This document shows positions 1 to 9,705 of a stretch of 64,000 nt of DNA, one piece after another. Source of the DNA: Symsagittifera roscoffensis (Eukaryota > Xenacoelomorpha > Acoela > Convolutidae); the NCBI RefSeq assembly GCF_963678635.1, contig NC_087065.1, forward strand, positions 30,940,252 to 31,004,251, read 5' to 3'. Both the position numbers and the translations under genes were made by a program. The notes beneath the pieces were generated by a model, which was given only the letters and a program-made list of their open reading frames with translations, was not told where the DNA came from and made no database searches. The stretch's first letter is position 1. The number at the start of each line of letters is the position of its first letter.

Positions 1-546
1 CAGCTCTCCCTACAAGGTGTGAAATTGGAATCTGTTTTGCAAAAGGTTGTGTCGGTATAAATCTTATCAAAATTATGAACAGCAGCTTCTTGTAAAATGT
101 CGAAAAGATGATTGATTCGCTTCGTATGACCAATTGCCATCTGAAATCTCCAGTAAAAAGAACAGATATTTCTTTGGAAACTAGTAAGAACCTTACTGAA
201 CCTGGGCAGTGACCTGCAGGAATAAGAGCGACAGTTAGGGTATGAGTCTCGTCCCCTTCCAATGAAACATTCAATTTGTCTCATTATCTGAATCCAGAGG
301 TATTATATATGGAGTTAAATGAACATAAAGCGGCAATGCAATCAACAAAGCAGCCGAAACTTTATGACAATATTTTTTCAATTTATAGTGTTTTAATCTT
401 TCGAAGAGCTCAGGCTCATTAAGGCCCACCATGTGATCTATATGATAGTGCGAAAAAAAATTAACCTTAATTTTGAGGTTTTCACCATTGAAGGGATCAA
501 TTGAAACCCCAGGAATTTCTGATATCGGATGGGCAAATTCTGACAT
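1..546 (-). pseudogene. DCLRE1C (Artemis)-like nuclease, N-terminal fragment
   Basis: The minus-strand reading starts at an ATG (546-544). It gives the start of a metallo-beta-lactamase/beta-CASP nuclease of the Artemis type: an opening resembling 'SEIPGVSIDPF', then the metal-binding SHxHxDH signature as SHYHIDHMVGL. Further on come IPAGHCPGS, LFTGDFR and YTDTTFC, in the order seen in SNM1/Artemis proteins. Artemis opens DNA hairpins in end joining and V(D)J-type repair. The reading is broken twice: a frame change near 268-275, just after the NETN residues, and another near 140, just after TGDFR. It also runs off the window edge, so only roughly the first 180 residues are present. No intron signal explains either break, so I call a decayed or partial copy. 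Sequencing indels are the alternative. Family assignment is firm; functional status is not. Confidence 0.7.
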
Positions 547-1046
547 AATTATATCTAGAAGGGAAAAGGAGGTATGAAAAGTGAGTTAAAAAAATGAGGA
601 TTGACGATACATTTCTAGTTTTTAAGAAAGGAGAAGACCACCACATTTCGATCGTCATGAGCCCGTTTCGAGTGTAAGCATCTATCCTTGGTTAATTTAT
701 ACAGCCAAAACTTTTATCATTTGGGCGCATAGTTAAGATTACACGAGTGTATCCGAAAAACAATTACAATTAGCTTCAGTAGAGCCAATTTTCTCAAATC
801 AAAAAGAAATATTTGGGAATTTTAATTCCACTAACTACAAAACTAAACAATTTAAATGAAATGTGCACCAATTTAGAAGATTTCCAATCAGGAAGCACAG
901 TAGGAAGCACAGCAGATTTGGCACGAAAGACTAACTAACTAAAGTTTTATAATAGACTTCTTTACTGATAAGTGGGCTGATATGAGTATAATGTGAGGCA
1001 TACTGTGGTTGACTGAATGAGAGAGTGATAAAGTGACTGTGGCTGA
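547..1046. other. Unassigned intergenic sequence
   Basis: AT-rich sequence upstream of the Artemis-like start. A short direct repeat (aggaagcacag) lies near 890-912. I see no coding or RNA feature. Confidence 0.4.
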
Positions 1047-1320
1047 GTGACTCTGATGAAGCTGGTACGAGCGCTGTTGAGAGACGGCTAAAAAACAGTT
1101 TTCTAATAAACTAGTCGAGAAACATTTTAGTATTATAATTTGACATTTGAGAATTTGAACATCTACTGATAAATAAAGCATTTTGTAGCATTGATACTGG
1201 ACGAGCGTTGTTGAGTGACGGCTAAAAAAAACAGTTTTCTAATAAACTAGTCATAAAATATTTTCGTAATTATTTTTTAAATTTGAGATTTTGAACTTTT
1301 ATTTGGACGTTGATTGACTG
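1047..1320. repeat. Dispersed monomer (tacgagcgctgttgag type), two copies
   Basis: Two adjacent copies of a roughly 130-bp monomer: 'acgagcg(c/t)tgttgag', then a 'cggctaaaaa' stretch, 'aactagtc' and a 'gaattttgaac'-like end. The same monomer recurs at 2425-2629 and, inverted, in four copies at 21450-22055. It lies beyond the 3' end of both JmjC gene copies, so it probably travelled with them. Confidence 0.6.
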
Positions 1321-1389
1321 TAACTGACTCTGATTGACTCTGATAAAGCTGAAAAGTGACTCCAATATAGCTGTCTGATAAAATGACTC

Positions 1390-2425
1390 TGATTGGCTGA
1401 ATGACTGGAGAAAGACTGGAGAAAGACTGGAGAATGACTGGAGTGACTAAAGTGACTCAATGACTGAATGATAGAAAATGACTGGAGTGACTAAAGTGAC
1501 TCAAAGACTCAATGACTGACTGAGAGAAAACGAATGGAGAATGACTGGAGTGACTAAAGTGACTCAAAGACTGAATGATAGAAAATGACTGGAGAATGAC
1601 TGGAGAATGACGGGATTGACTAAAGTGACTCAATGCCTGAATGATAGGAAATGACTGGAGAATGACTGGAGCGACTAAAGTGACTCAATGACTGAATAAT
1701 AGATAATGACTGGAGAATGACTAGAGAATGACTGGAGTGACTAAAGTGAATCAATGACTGAATGTTAGAAAAGGACTGAAGAATGACTGAAGAATGACTG
1801 AAGTGACTAAAGTGACTCAATTACTGAATGATAGAAAATGACTGGAGAATGACTGGAGAATGACTCGAGTGACTAAAGTGACTCAATGACTGAAAGATGG
1901 GAAATGACTAGAAAATGACTGGAGAATGACTGGAGTGACTAAAGTGACTCTATGAATGAATGATAGAAAATGACTAGAGAATGACTGGACTGACTAAAGT
2001 GACTCAATGACTGAATGATAAAAATGACTGGAGAATGTCTAGAGAATGACTGGAGTGACTAAAGTGACTCAATGAATGAATGATAGAAAATGACTGGAGA
2101 ATGACTGGAGTGACTAAAGTGACTCAATGACTGAATGATAGAAAATGACTGGAGATTGACTGGAGTGACTGAAGTGACTCACTGACTGAAAGATAGAAAA
2201 TGACTGGAGAATGACTCGAGTGACTAAAGTGACTCAATGACTGAATGATAGAAAATGACTAGAGAATGACTGGAGTGACTAAAGTGACTCAACGACTCAA
2301 TGACTGACTGAGAGAAAATGAATGGAGAATGACTGGAGTGACTAAAGTGACTCAAAGACTGAATGATAGAAAATGACTGGAGAATGGCTGGAGAATGACT
2401 GGAGTGACTGAATGATAAAAGCGGT
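1390..2425. repeat. Minisatellite, about 55-bp unit
   Basis: Tandem, imperfect repeats built from 'gactggagaatgactggag', 'tgactaaagtgactcaatg' and 'actgaatgatagaaaa', in a higher-order unit of about 55 bp over 1 kb. Units differ by substitutions and by the number of internal 'gactggagaat' sub-repeats. Open frames read through the array are a side effect of its composition. Confidence 0.85.
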
Positions 2426-2629
2426 GTTGATACGAGCGCTGTTGAGTGACCGCTAAAAAAACAGTTTTCCACTAAACTAGTCAGTTAATGTTTTAGTAAT
2501 GTTTTTTGAAATTTGAGACTTTGAACTTTTACTGTAGCACACTGTAGCATACTACACGGCTAAAAATAACAGTTTTCTCATAAACTAGTCAAAAACCATT
2601 TAAGTAAAGTAATTTGAAATTTTGAACCT
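2425..2629. repeat. Dispersed monomer (tacgagcgctgttgag type)
   Basis: Same monomer as at 1047-1320, resuming after the minisatellite. The minisatellite therefore expanded inside an array of these monomers. Confidence 0.6.
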
Positions 2630-3064
2630 TCACGATGAGGGTCCGACTTCAGGCTGGGATGACCCAGTGGTTCTGGCTCGTCCTCGGCCCCGGGCCCAGC
2701 CTGGCAGGTTTGCAGTCGCGATGACTGACGGCGCTGCTCGTCTGCGAGTGCGACCCCGCCCGCTTGCCCAATTATAGGGCATGTCGTCATCACTGGATGA
2801 GTCGTCTTCGATTCGCCCAGCCCAGACCACAGCGTGCCCGCGACCGCGACCGTACAAGAACACAAGAGCGGCCAAGGCAGTGCTCACCTCCTTGTCACTG
2901 CCATAGAGCAGTTCAAAGTCGGAGACCCTCCTCAGTTGCTCCGGTTCCGACTCCGAGTCGGAATCACGGTAGGGCTCCACTGTCTCGACGTCGATCTGGT
3001 CTCCTCCCTCCTCATCGTCATCCTCGTCATTTGGTTCCTCGTCCGTGTCCGAAGAACTAAACAA
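2630..3064 (-). CDS. Acidic then RG-rich C-terminal exon of JmjC copy 1
   Basis: The reading is open for 144 codons. An acidic stretch comes first (runs of D and E, e.g. DEDDDEEGG), then DSDSESEPE, then arginine-glycine clusters (GRGRGH, SGRGRTRR, ARGRGRAR), ending at a TGA next to the repeat monomers. The homologous exon in copy 2 (21132-21449) has the same ESGRGRGH and ARGRGR clusters. Both ends agree, so this is likely true 3' coding sequence, not a chance frame. GC content is well above its surroundings. RG clusters usually bind RNA or nucleic acid; the role here is inference. Confidence 0.5.
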   Translation of the reverse strand: MFSSSDTDEEPNDEDDDEEGGDQIDVETVEPYRDSDSESEPEQLRRVSDFELLYGSDKEVSTALAALVFLYGRGRGHAVVWAGRIEDDSSSDDDMPYNWASGRGRTRRRAAPSVIATANLPGWARGRGRARTTGSSQPEVGPSS

Positions 3065-3234
3065 AGGTAAAATTTGGTCGACATGGAGGAATGGTTGGAT
3101 ATTCTTTTGTGGTTTACATTGGGAAGGTTCAAGTTAGTGGTCAAAGGTGGAAAGAAGAGGTTGTTCACATGGCACCAGGCTTATTTAGTTTAACATGCAA
3201 TAAAATAGGTCAAAATCAATAGTTACATGTGCAT

Positions 3235-3430
3235 GAACGAGTGGAAAGGCGGAAAGTCCCGCCGACAGAAGGAGCACTTTGGTTCTGGCTAATCCTGTAT
3301 TTTGATCCAGTATCTCGATTACAACTTGTGTGCCACATCGCCATCATGTATTTTGTACAGTTCCCGTTCATCGTCGCAGCATGTAGGGCACATTTCAGTC
3401 TCGTCATTTGTAGCATTAATCATGTTTTCT
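3235..3430 (-). pseudogene. Cys-rich exon of JmjC copy 1 with two in-frame stops
   Basis: The minus-strand frame reads EMCPTCCDDE, then about 30 residues later CSFCRRDFPPFH. These two CxxC pairs suggest a zinc-binding module. The frame carries a TAA after AHKL and a TAG before PEPKC. No recognisable PHD or RING spacing is complete. Confidence 0.35.
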
Positions 3431-3849
3431 GAAATTCAGTAATTCAGTTAGTTACTCAGACTGCATTCTAAAAATTAGAATCAGTTTTCAATTTATAGAA
3501 AAAAAAACTGTTTTAAAACGTCAAATAATAAATCTAGACTTTTTGTACATATTCGTTGAAAAAACTACAGATTATATATTATTCGAATGTGGTAACAGAA
3601 CGTCTTCAGGCCCTTTTGACTGATATTTTTCCCTAGTCGTTGGCTTAAAATACAAAATGATCAAAAGTTAGCATGAGAAATTAAATTGAATTTTTGGTAT
3701 GAATTAGGCATTTCAGTATACGGGCTGACGAAACTCAGTTTTTGGGATCAATTGAGAATTTCAATAAATGCAATTAAACTGGGTGCAGTTTTTGGGATAC
3801 GGAAGTAAGTATTTCAATATTTGGGATGAAATTCGGCCAGAAGTACTCA
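3431..3849 (-). other. Intron-like sequence shared by both JmjC copies
   Basis: Contains short repeats of 'cagtttttgggat'/'ttcagtat' type (3700-3850). The same motifs appear inverted at 20100-20290 in copy 2, so the two copies share non-coding sequence and arose by DNA duplication, not by retroposition. Confidence 0.55.
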
Positions 3850-3990
3850 CGTAAATCATTCTGGCAAGGTGGTTATCTAAGGCTTTGTCGTGCGCCTTCA
3901 GAATTTTCCGGACCTCCTCCAGATACTCTTATTCTTGCGGCGGGATCGTGTCTCTGGTGCTAAAAATCTCGTTCTCTATTTTCATTTATT
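3850..3990 (-). pseudogene. Helical exon of JmjC copy 1
   Basis: Minus-strand frame reads EYLEEVRKILKAHDKALDN then HLARMIY, followed by a GTGAGT splice donor at about 3848-3853. A TAA interrupts the frame just before EYLEE. The copy-2 counterpart lies near 20010-20105 and shows RILKAQDKGLDNHLA. This fits the helical segment after a JmjC domain; no named domain is recognised. Confidence 0.4.
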
Positions 3991-4084
3991 TCGACAAAAA
4001 TGTAACAGTTTAATCTTTGATATTAACCACATTTGCACCATAAGCTCATTCAGAGCCAACATCGGAAAAGCAGGGTAGCAGCTG

Positions 4085-4400
4085 CTAAAGGACTCTTCGG
4101 CTTTCCGCTAATGTCGAAAAGCTCTGGCAGCCGTCAGCAGGTGTCCACGATGAATGAAATTGACACCCAGAGCCACTGACTCTGAATGCGTTTCAACCAT
4201 GTGTATCATGCCAGCTGGAATAACAAGGGCCTGGCGCTCCGTCAGAACATCTTTTTGACACCCTCCAGCATCACAGCGAGGGCCATCCCCGGGAAAAATT
4301 GGTTTCCAACCCAGAGATTGCTGCATCAGATATTCCTGGAATATCTGCTTGTTGTTGACCGACGGGGCCATCAAATAAAATGTTTTGCAGCCCAAAAGAA
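4085..4400 (-). CDS. JmjC exon 2 of copy 1 (second iron-binding His)
   Basis: Reads KTFYLMAPSVNNKQIF, then about 50 residues later ALVIPAGMIHMVET and ALGVNFIHRG. This matches the second half of a KDM2/KDM7-type JmjC fold (K-x-F-x-L-x-P-P-T; IPxGxIHxVxT; GxNxLH). The His in GMIHMV would be the third Fe(II) ligand. The sequence before the exon ends in TTTTGG where copy 2 has TTTTAG, so the splice acceptor looks lost. A stop follows at about 4108 (AFRH then TGA). Confidence 0.6.
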
Positions 4401-4449
4401 AAAAGAGCTAAATGGAACATATTTATATATTTCGTTGAAAAAATTGTTT

Positions 4450-4770
4450 GTGCACCAAACTTTGTTGAACCTTTCACTGAAAAGTACATCACATATGTAC
4501 CGGAGAAATTCTGGTGAAATGGTGTTATTGCACCAGCCTGATATAACAGCAGGTAGCTTGACTCCTTCGTCGGTACTTATGTCTTCTCCAACTTCCTCTT
4601 ATGTAAGTGTCCCAACGACACATCCTTGACTGCTTTTGGGACAGAGAATTTCGTGGCAGCCGACAAGGAAGCATCAGCATCAATGATATTCCAGAACCTT
4701 GGCGGCATTGATCGGAACAAAGTTTGAACATCAGCTGGCTTAATTGATTCCTAGGATTGAACACAAATAT
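4450..4770 (-). pseudogene. JmjC exon 1 of copy 1 with HxD changed to HQN
   Basis: Minus-strand frame: ESIKPADVQTLF, FWNIIDADASL, then SYLLLYQAGAITPFHQNFSG and the exon end TYVMYF|S before a GTGAAAGG donor. The iron-binding HxD of JmjC enzymes falls at codons 4516-4508 and reads His-Gln-Asn. Copy 2 keeps His-Tyr-Asp. A TAA sits between LEKT and VPTKESS where copy 2 reads GAA. Together these argue against activity. Confidence 0.6.
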
Positions 4771-5138
4771 GAGGTTAAACTTATTTGAAAACTGGAGTCT
4801 TAATAGGAGTCCAATTACTTTACAAACTGATTAACTTTTCCTTTAAGAAATACCGTCTAGCTCTGAGTTGCTTCAAAGTTTCGTCAATGAAATTGTCCCC
4901 ATACATTCGGCTGTCAAACTAGCATCTATCCGCTAGTTGGCTTTGAACCCTTTGATGGATTTAGCCGATGGAACTAAAAAAAGATCCTTGTTGGCCAATA
5001 AACCAGTCTGACTGGATCAAGTTGACAAGATCAACCGTAAGCACGCACTGTAATAGACTTGAGGCAGGCGTGATCTAACATAATACTCAAAAACGATGAT
5101 CGAAATTTAATTATGACGACTTTGAGCTAGTCTTAGGT
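4771..5138 (-). other. Upstream JmjC-gene exon and intron sequence, copy 1
   Basis: Contains a coding-like minus-strand fragment VDLVNLIQSDWFIGQQ (about 4990-5045), matching WIQSDWFIG in copy 2 near 19120-19155. It resembles the segment before the JmjC domain in KDM2-type proteins. The rest is intron-like. Confidence 0.4.
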
Positions 5139-5507
5139 TCAGATGCTTACTTGCAAAAGTCTCTCTCTTAGTTTGCCATGGTCAATTGGAGGTAGCATGT
5201 CAATCTGACTGGAACTCGTGCTACAAGAGCTGCCTGAAACCACGGCAATACTCTGCGGTTTTCCCCCAAGAGCTTCTGGTTTCTGTATCTGCACCAGGAG
5301 GGGTCGTTCATCTGTTCTCTGATTGGCTTCAACCAGACTATGAAGTGGCGAAAGGGAGACTGGTAGAGGAAAGGGCGAAACGAACTCTGATACGAGAGGA
5401 AGTGGATCTGGCCTCAGACTCTGGAAGTGGTACCAGCCTAATTGGCGCAGCTGGCGCACCGATGGGAAACTTGGCGCACCGATGTGTGACTTACGAGGTA
5501 TGTTCAT
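5139..5507 (-). CDS. Upstream exon of JmjC copy 1
   Basis: The minus-strand exon ends MLPPIDHGKLRERLLQ|GTAAGC (donor near 5154). The counterpart in copy 2 is LAPIDNGELRERLSQ|GTAAGT (about 18957-19003). The conserved donor and exon end support real coding use. The 5' part is Ser/Pro-rich and the true frame there is uncertain. No domain recognised. Confidence 0.4.
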   Translation of the reverse strand: MNIPRKSHIGAPSFPSVRQLRQLGWYHFQSLRPDPLPLVSEFVSPFPLPVSLSPLHSLVEANQRTDERPLLVQIQKPEALGGKPQSIAVVSGSSCSTSSSQIDMLPPIDHGKLRERLLQVSI

Positions 5508-6132
5508 CGATAGTACTTGTTACTTCTGGAGCGGTAACTGTAGTAACAACAGCAACTGGAGCCGTGCCGTTGGAGCAGTGCCCTTGTTCATCGGTTGTAC
5601 TTGTCACTTCTAGAGCAGTAACTGTAGTACCAGCAGTACCTGGAGCAGTGCCCTTGGAGATTTCACCGTCATTCAGTGAAATAGACGGCTGAAACAGTGA
5701 TGTTGATTTAATTGCAGACTATTATTTAAAAGAAAAACGGTGTTTTGTAACATACAATTGGAATGGTCAAAATGGGTTTCTCATCCTCCTCATTTTGCAC
5801 CAAAACGTCGCCAATTGTTCCTGCTTGTACGCGCTCGTCGCATCTGGCTCGTTTGGTTCCTGCTTGCTTCAGGAAGCCGTCACATCATGCCCATTTCTGC
5901 ACGGCTTATGTTTGTTCCAGGAGGTCGTCCTGCTCGTCGTCTTGTTCTTGGTCGTCTTTCTGCTGGTTCCCAACGCATTTCTTACGGTAATCCGTCTCGT
6001 CATCTGGCTCTTTGTCGTTGTGGTGATACAGTCTAGACGTGGACTAAATTATTTGGCTTAGAGCTAAAACAGTTTGAATATGAAGTCAAAAACGATATCT
6101 TATTTTATATCTTATTTCAAAAGCACACATCT
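5508..6132 (-). other. Low-complexity Thr/Val-rich segment and intron-like sequence
   Basis: At 5480-5690 a minus-strand frame gives repeats of the type GTAP...TVTA.EVTST.DE, two imperfect copies (about 60 bp each at 5510-5580 and 5585-5655). 5700-6132 shows no convincing coding signal despite several open frames on the plus strand. Confidence 0.35.
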
Positions 6133-6468
6133 TCATTCATTCTGATCATCGCTGATTTCATCCTTGCAGATCGAATTTGCACTCCTTTGATTCGCTCTGA
6201 ATGGTAATTGGCACCCCTTATAAGTGTCCCGCACAAAGTTATAATTTTTCCAAGTGGGAGAGAGCAGCTTTCGTTTGAGCCCAGATCTTCGATTGGCTCT
6301 TATTCTCTCCGAGCATCTAGGCGACAACACATGCTCTGCAGTTCTGTAGCAGTCGCCGAAGCCATCCGTGCTACAGAACATGCAAGTCAGTTTCTGCAAT
6401 TTCGCATCCCTCTTCTGGCATCGCTTTGCAGCAAAATGGCGGACCATGTTGCTTTTTTGCGAAAATTG
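6133..6468 (-). CDS. Zinc-finger-like exon (5' part of JmjC copy 1 or a separate gene)
   Basis: An acceptor-like tract (tttttttcgtttccag) at about 6468-6490 precedes a minus-strand exon reading ECDLQFSQKSNMVRHFAAKR then C. This is the F/VRH half of a C2H2/C2HC finger. CMFC follows 14 residues later, then a basic tail ending ISDDQNE-stop at 6133. The first Cys pair of the finger would lie in an exon not found here. No counterpart was seen in copy 2, so its membership in the JmjC gene is inferred only from orientation and proximity. Confidence 0.35.
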   Translation of the reverse strand, partial: QFSQKSNMVRHFAAKRCQKRDAKLQKLTCMFCSTDGFGDCYRTAEHVLSPRCSERIRANRRSGLKRKLLSPTWKNYNFVRDTYKGCQLPFRANQRSANSICKDEISDDQNE

Positions 6469-6483
6469 TAGGTCGCACTCTGG

Positions 6484-7378
6484 AAACGAAAAAAAAAATC
6501 AGTCCAAGAAAGGATTATTATTTAGACGGTAAATGTTTTTTTCACATTATCGATTTTGTTACAAAAATTGGTATGTGGACTATAAATAGGCTATGACATT
6601 GTTAGCCCTCGTTACAAAAGCAAAGCCCTCCATACAAAAAAAAATTGATTCATTTGTGAGTTGGGGAAAAAGAGAAAAGGAAATAATTTTAGTGGAATCC
6701 GCAAATTCTTAAGCACTATCTGTATCATTTTTTTAGAAACCAGTATCAAACATTTTAGAACCTTTGCCAACAAATTTGTGATACCCTTTAGGATGTGAAA
6801 CCGGTATTTCAATTAGGAAATGCGAGCCTTAAATTTTATTATGATATACTTTTTTTTTTAAAAAAACGTCATTTAGGCCACAATAATTGTGATGCACGTT
6901 TACTTCGTTTTTTTCAAAACATCTTGCAGAAACGAAAAGAAAAAAAAATCAGTCCAAGAAAGGATTAATATTTAGACAGTAAAATTTTTTTCACATAATC
7001 GATTTTGTTACAAAAATTGGTCTGCGGACTATAATTAGGCTATGACATTGTTAGCCCTCGTTACAAAAGCAAAGCCCTCCATACAATATAAAATTGATTC
7101 ATTTGTGAGTTGGGGAAAAAGAGAAAAGGAAATAATTTTTGTGGAATCCGCAAATTCTTAAGCACTATCTGTATCATTTTTTTAGAAACCAGGATCAAAC
7201 ATTTTAGAACCTTTGCCACCAAATTTGTGATACCCTTTAGGATGTGAAACCAGTATTTCAATTAGGAAATGCGAGCCTTAAATTTTATTATGATATACTT
7301 TTTTTTTTTAAAAAAAACGTCATTTAGGCCACAATTGTGATGCACGTTTACTTCGTTGTTTTTAAAACATCTTGCAGA
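6484..7378. repeat. Tandem direct duplication, 450-bp unit x2
   Basis: 'agtccaagaa' occurs at 6501 and 6951 and the following 430 bp repeat with few changes. Includes an AT-rich core and the phrase 'gtggaatccgcaaattctta'. No coding content is supported. Confidence 0.85.
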
Positions 7379-7964
7379 GGCGCGGATTTGATCCCTTAAC
7401 CTCTTGTTTGGGAGCCATATTTTTTACCTCCAGCCCATCAGACCCGTTAGTTTTCTTAGATAAACGTTAAGGATAATGATAAATTTACTTTTGCACTCGA
7501 AGCCAGTCATATATCTGATTGATCGGTAATGGATAAAGGAAATCAAATCGAAAATAAAACGGACTCAGATCTGAAATTATTTTCAAAATAAATTTATAGG
7601 TTCAACCACGGTTTTTCAATACTAAAAAATCAATTTTCAAGAAATAATAAATTAAAAGAAAATTCTTGATGGCATATTCCTTACAAGGTACCATAAAGGG
7701 GAGAAAATAACAGGATCCAAAACCTTTGCAACGACCCATCATAAGGCGTAACCTGGGGAATATCACCCTATAAAGATATATCCCCCTAAATTGCCCCCAC
7801 GAATTTTGTACCTTGTTAACTACCCCCCTACCCATTTTAAAATCCCAAACAGTGATTATATTTCGTTGCAGTTCTGCGAAATCCAAAATACTGATTATAG
7901 TTCGTTGCAGTTCTGCTAAATCCCATATATTGACAAAATTTCAATAACTGACAAAAAGTTCTGC
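7379..7964. other. Unassigned intergenic sequence
   Basis: AT-rich. Near 7860-7930 it contains two copies of 'tgattatagttcgttgcagttctgc'-like sequence that lead into the next tandem repeat. Nothing else supported. Confidence 0.35.
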
Positions 7965-8255
7965 AATTGCAGAACTTTTTGTCGTTAATTGGGATTTTGT
8001 CAATATTTGGGATATTTTCAGTATTTGGGAATTTGTCAGTAATTGGGATTTTGTCAAAATTTGGGATTTGTCAGTAATTGGGATTTTGTCAGTATTTGGG
8101 ATTTTGTCAGTATTGGTATTTTGTCAGTATTTGGGATTTTGTCAGTAATTAGGATTTTGTCAGTATTTGGGATTTTGTCAGTAATTAGGATTTTGTCATT
8201 ATTTGGGATTTTTGTCAGTATTGGGATTTTGTCAGTATTTGGGATTTTGCAACTG
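7965..8255. repeat. Short tandem repeat, 18-19 bp unit
   Basis: Runs of 'gggattttgtcagta' plus 'tttg' or 'attg', repeated about 14 times. The 5' edge has a short inverted repeat around 'gttctgcaattgcagaac' (7960-7977), which may have seeded the array. Confidence 0.8.
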
Positions 8256-8394
8256 CAAAAAATTTGTGAGTGTATATTGAGATCTTCTCATTGGGTTAAA
8301 AATTGTACTGTAAATTTAAGCAAAAATGGAACGAACTTATCAGTATTTGAGATTGATTTGAACTGCAACAAGAACTATTGAAATTTTGCAAAAC

Positions 8395-8680
8395 TAGAAC
8401 AAACTTTTTGAGTTTTTAGGATGGGCAATAGACTGCGTGGCGCCATCACACATTCCTTTCGGTCAAGATTTGAGACTTTCAGTATTTGGGATAGACTGTA
8501 CGGCGCCATTACACATTCCTCTCCGTCAAGCTTTGAGATTTTACAAACGAGCGAACGACTACTTCAGTATTTGGGATGAGAAATAGACTGAAAGGCGCCC
8601 TTAACTCCTGTCAGTTCAGCACTAAAACTGAACAGACTATTTCCCTATTTGGGGTGGGTAATAAACTAAACGGCGCCAGC
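8395..8680. repeat. Degenerate tandem repeat, about 100-120 bp
   Basis: Three to four diverged copies of a unit containing 'cagtatttgggat', 'aatagactg' and 'ggcgcca', with 'cacattcct' in the first two. Confidence 0.6.
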
Positions 8681-9372
8681 ACACATACAATTCAGAAACG
8701 ATGATATAATTAGCGATTTAATTACCGGAAAAAAATTTTTTTAGAAGGTGAAACACTTTTTTCAAGAAAGCAAAATAATGGGCCATATAACAGGAATAAA
8801 AGGTGTAAGCTAGCGTATAATTACAAAGTATAGTTAAACTGGAGAGTTCAAGAATTATTGATCTCATCCGATAACCATAACCATTTGAGAAGCGTATGAT
8901 AATCACGAATTATGAAATCTAACACTTGAAAATCCAATTAATCAAACTCAAGAAACACTAATTAGTGACTCTTTTAGTTGACGGCTTAAAAAGTATCGAA
9001 ACAATTTTGACTCTTGCTGGCTATGAAATCTATCCGCTGGCTATGAAGCCTAGCCCAAGTTTAGCCAAGTCAGTTAGGTCAAGTTAAAAATCACAGGAAA
9101 AAAGGGTTCAACCTAGAATTACAAGGTATAGTTAAACAATCTCACAACCATTAGCTCATTCTTCACCCTCAAAACTATCAAGAAGTTCAGAAACCGCATC
9201 CTTAGAGAGGCACCATCATATTCAATTTTTCAAGCATGTGATTCCTCGCAAGACTACTCGGAGGAGAGCACTGGAGAAACTACAAGAATTGCGCACTCCA
9301 AGAGGATCTGAAAGATTTTGGCGCCAACTTCTGTTTTAAGTTCGATGTCATAGAATTAGCTTCCAAGGACTA
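8681..9372. other. Unassigned sequence
   Basis: No convincing coding, RNA or repeat feature. A tiny direct repeat 'ccgctggctatgaa' type occurs near 9010-9045. Confidence 0.35.
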
Positions 9373-9705
9373 ATGGAAGTAGCTGAAAAAGACTCCCAGA
9401 GAAAAAAATGCGGTAAATGTGGTCGCAAAAAGTGTATATTTACTTTTTTGACCCATTATATGATTACTTGCATATTTAAGAAACGGGGATCTTCGGAAGA
9501 TTTCAAGTACGATTTGGCTAAGGCGACAAAAACCGGAAATGTTGATGATATTATCAACACTATTCGATCTCGGCTTGCCATTACAGGCTTCAAATCATTC
9601 TTTCCTTCTCCTAGACGCGTTCGTCGAGCAACCGCCGAAATAAGGGTGCTTTTTACAATTTCTGTAAGCCCGAGAAAACATTTTATCGATTTCGAAGTGT
9701 CCTAG
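9373..9705 (+). CDS. Unrecognised coding fragment
   Basis: 110 codons from ATG. A Lys/Cys-rich start (KKCGKCGRKKC) is followed by LAKATKTGNVDDIINTIRSR and FFPSPRRVRRAT. The second half looks protein-like and resembles, in texture only, DNA-binding regions of transposon-borne proteins. I cannot name a family. It may be an exon or a relic of the same unknown gene as the next two fragments. Confidence 0.3.
   Translation: MEVAEKDSQRKKCGKCGRKKCIFTFLTHYMITCIFKKRGSSEDFKYDLAKATKTGNVDDIINTIRSRLAITGFKSFFPSPRRVRRATAEIRVLFTISVSPRKHFIDFEVS

Larger units (their letters stand above)
2630..6470 (-). pseudogene. JmjC-domain demethylase-like gene, copy 1 (decayed, multi-exon)
   Basis: Overall span of a minus-strand gene. 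The exon pieces match, in order and in shared intron sequence, the inverted copy at 18699-21449. Order from 5': zinc-finger-like exon (6133-6468), threonine/valine-rich segment (about 5480-5690), exon ending in a GTAAGC donor (5154), first JmjC exon (about 4450-4770), second JmjC exon (about 4085-4400), a helical exon with a GTGAGT donor (about 3850-3990), a Cys-rich exon (about 3235-3430) and an acidic/RG-rich 3' exon. JmjC enzymes of the KDM2/KDM7 group remove methyl groups from histone lysines using Fe(II) and 2-oxoglutarate. Lesions: HxD motif altered to HQN, the acceptor before the second JmjC exon reads GG where copy 2 has AG, and several in-frame stops. I infer a pseudogene. Confidence 0.6.

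Noticed and set aside
1620-2472. Ser/His-rich minus-strand frames (SHFSHSSHS type)
   Set aside because: Pure translation of the 55-bp minisatellite.
5186-5692. 168-codon plus-strand frame
   Set aside because: Antisense of an exon whose end and splice donor are conserved in the inverted copy; texture is that of a shadow frame.
7602-7886. 94-codon minus-strand frame
   Set aside because: AT-rich, no domain texture, no counterpart.
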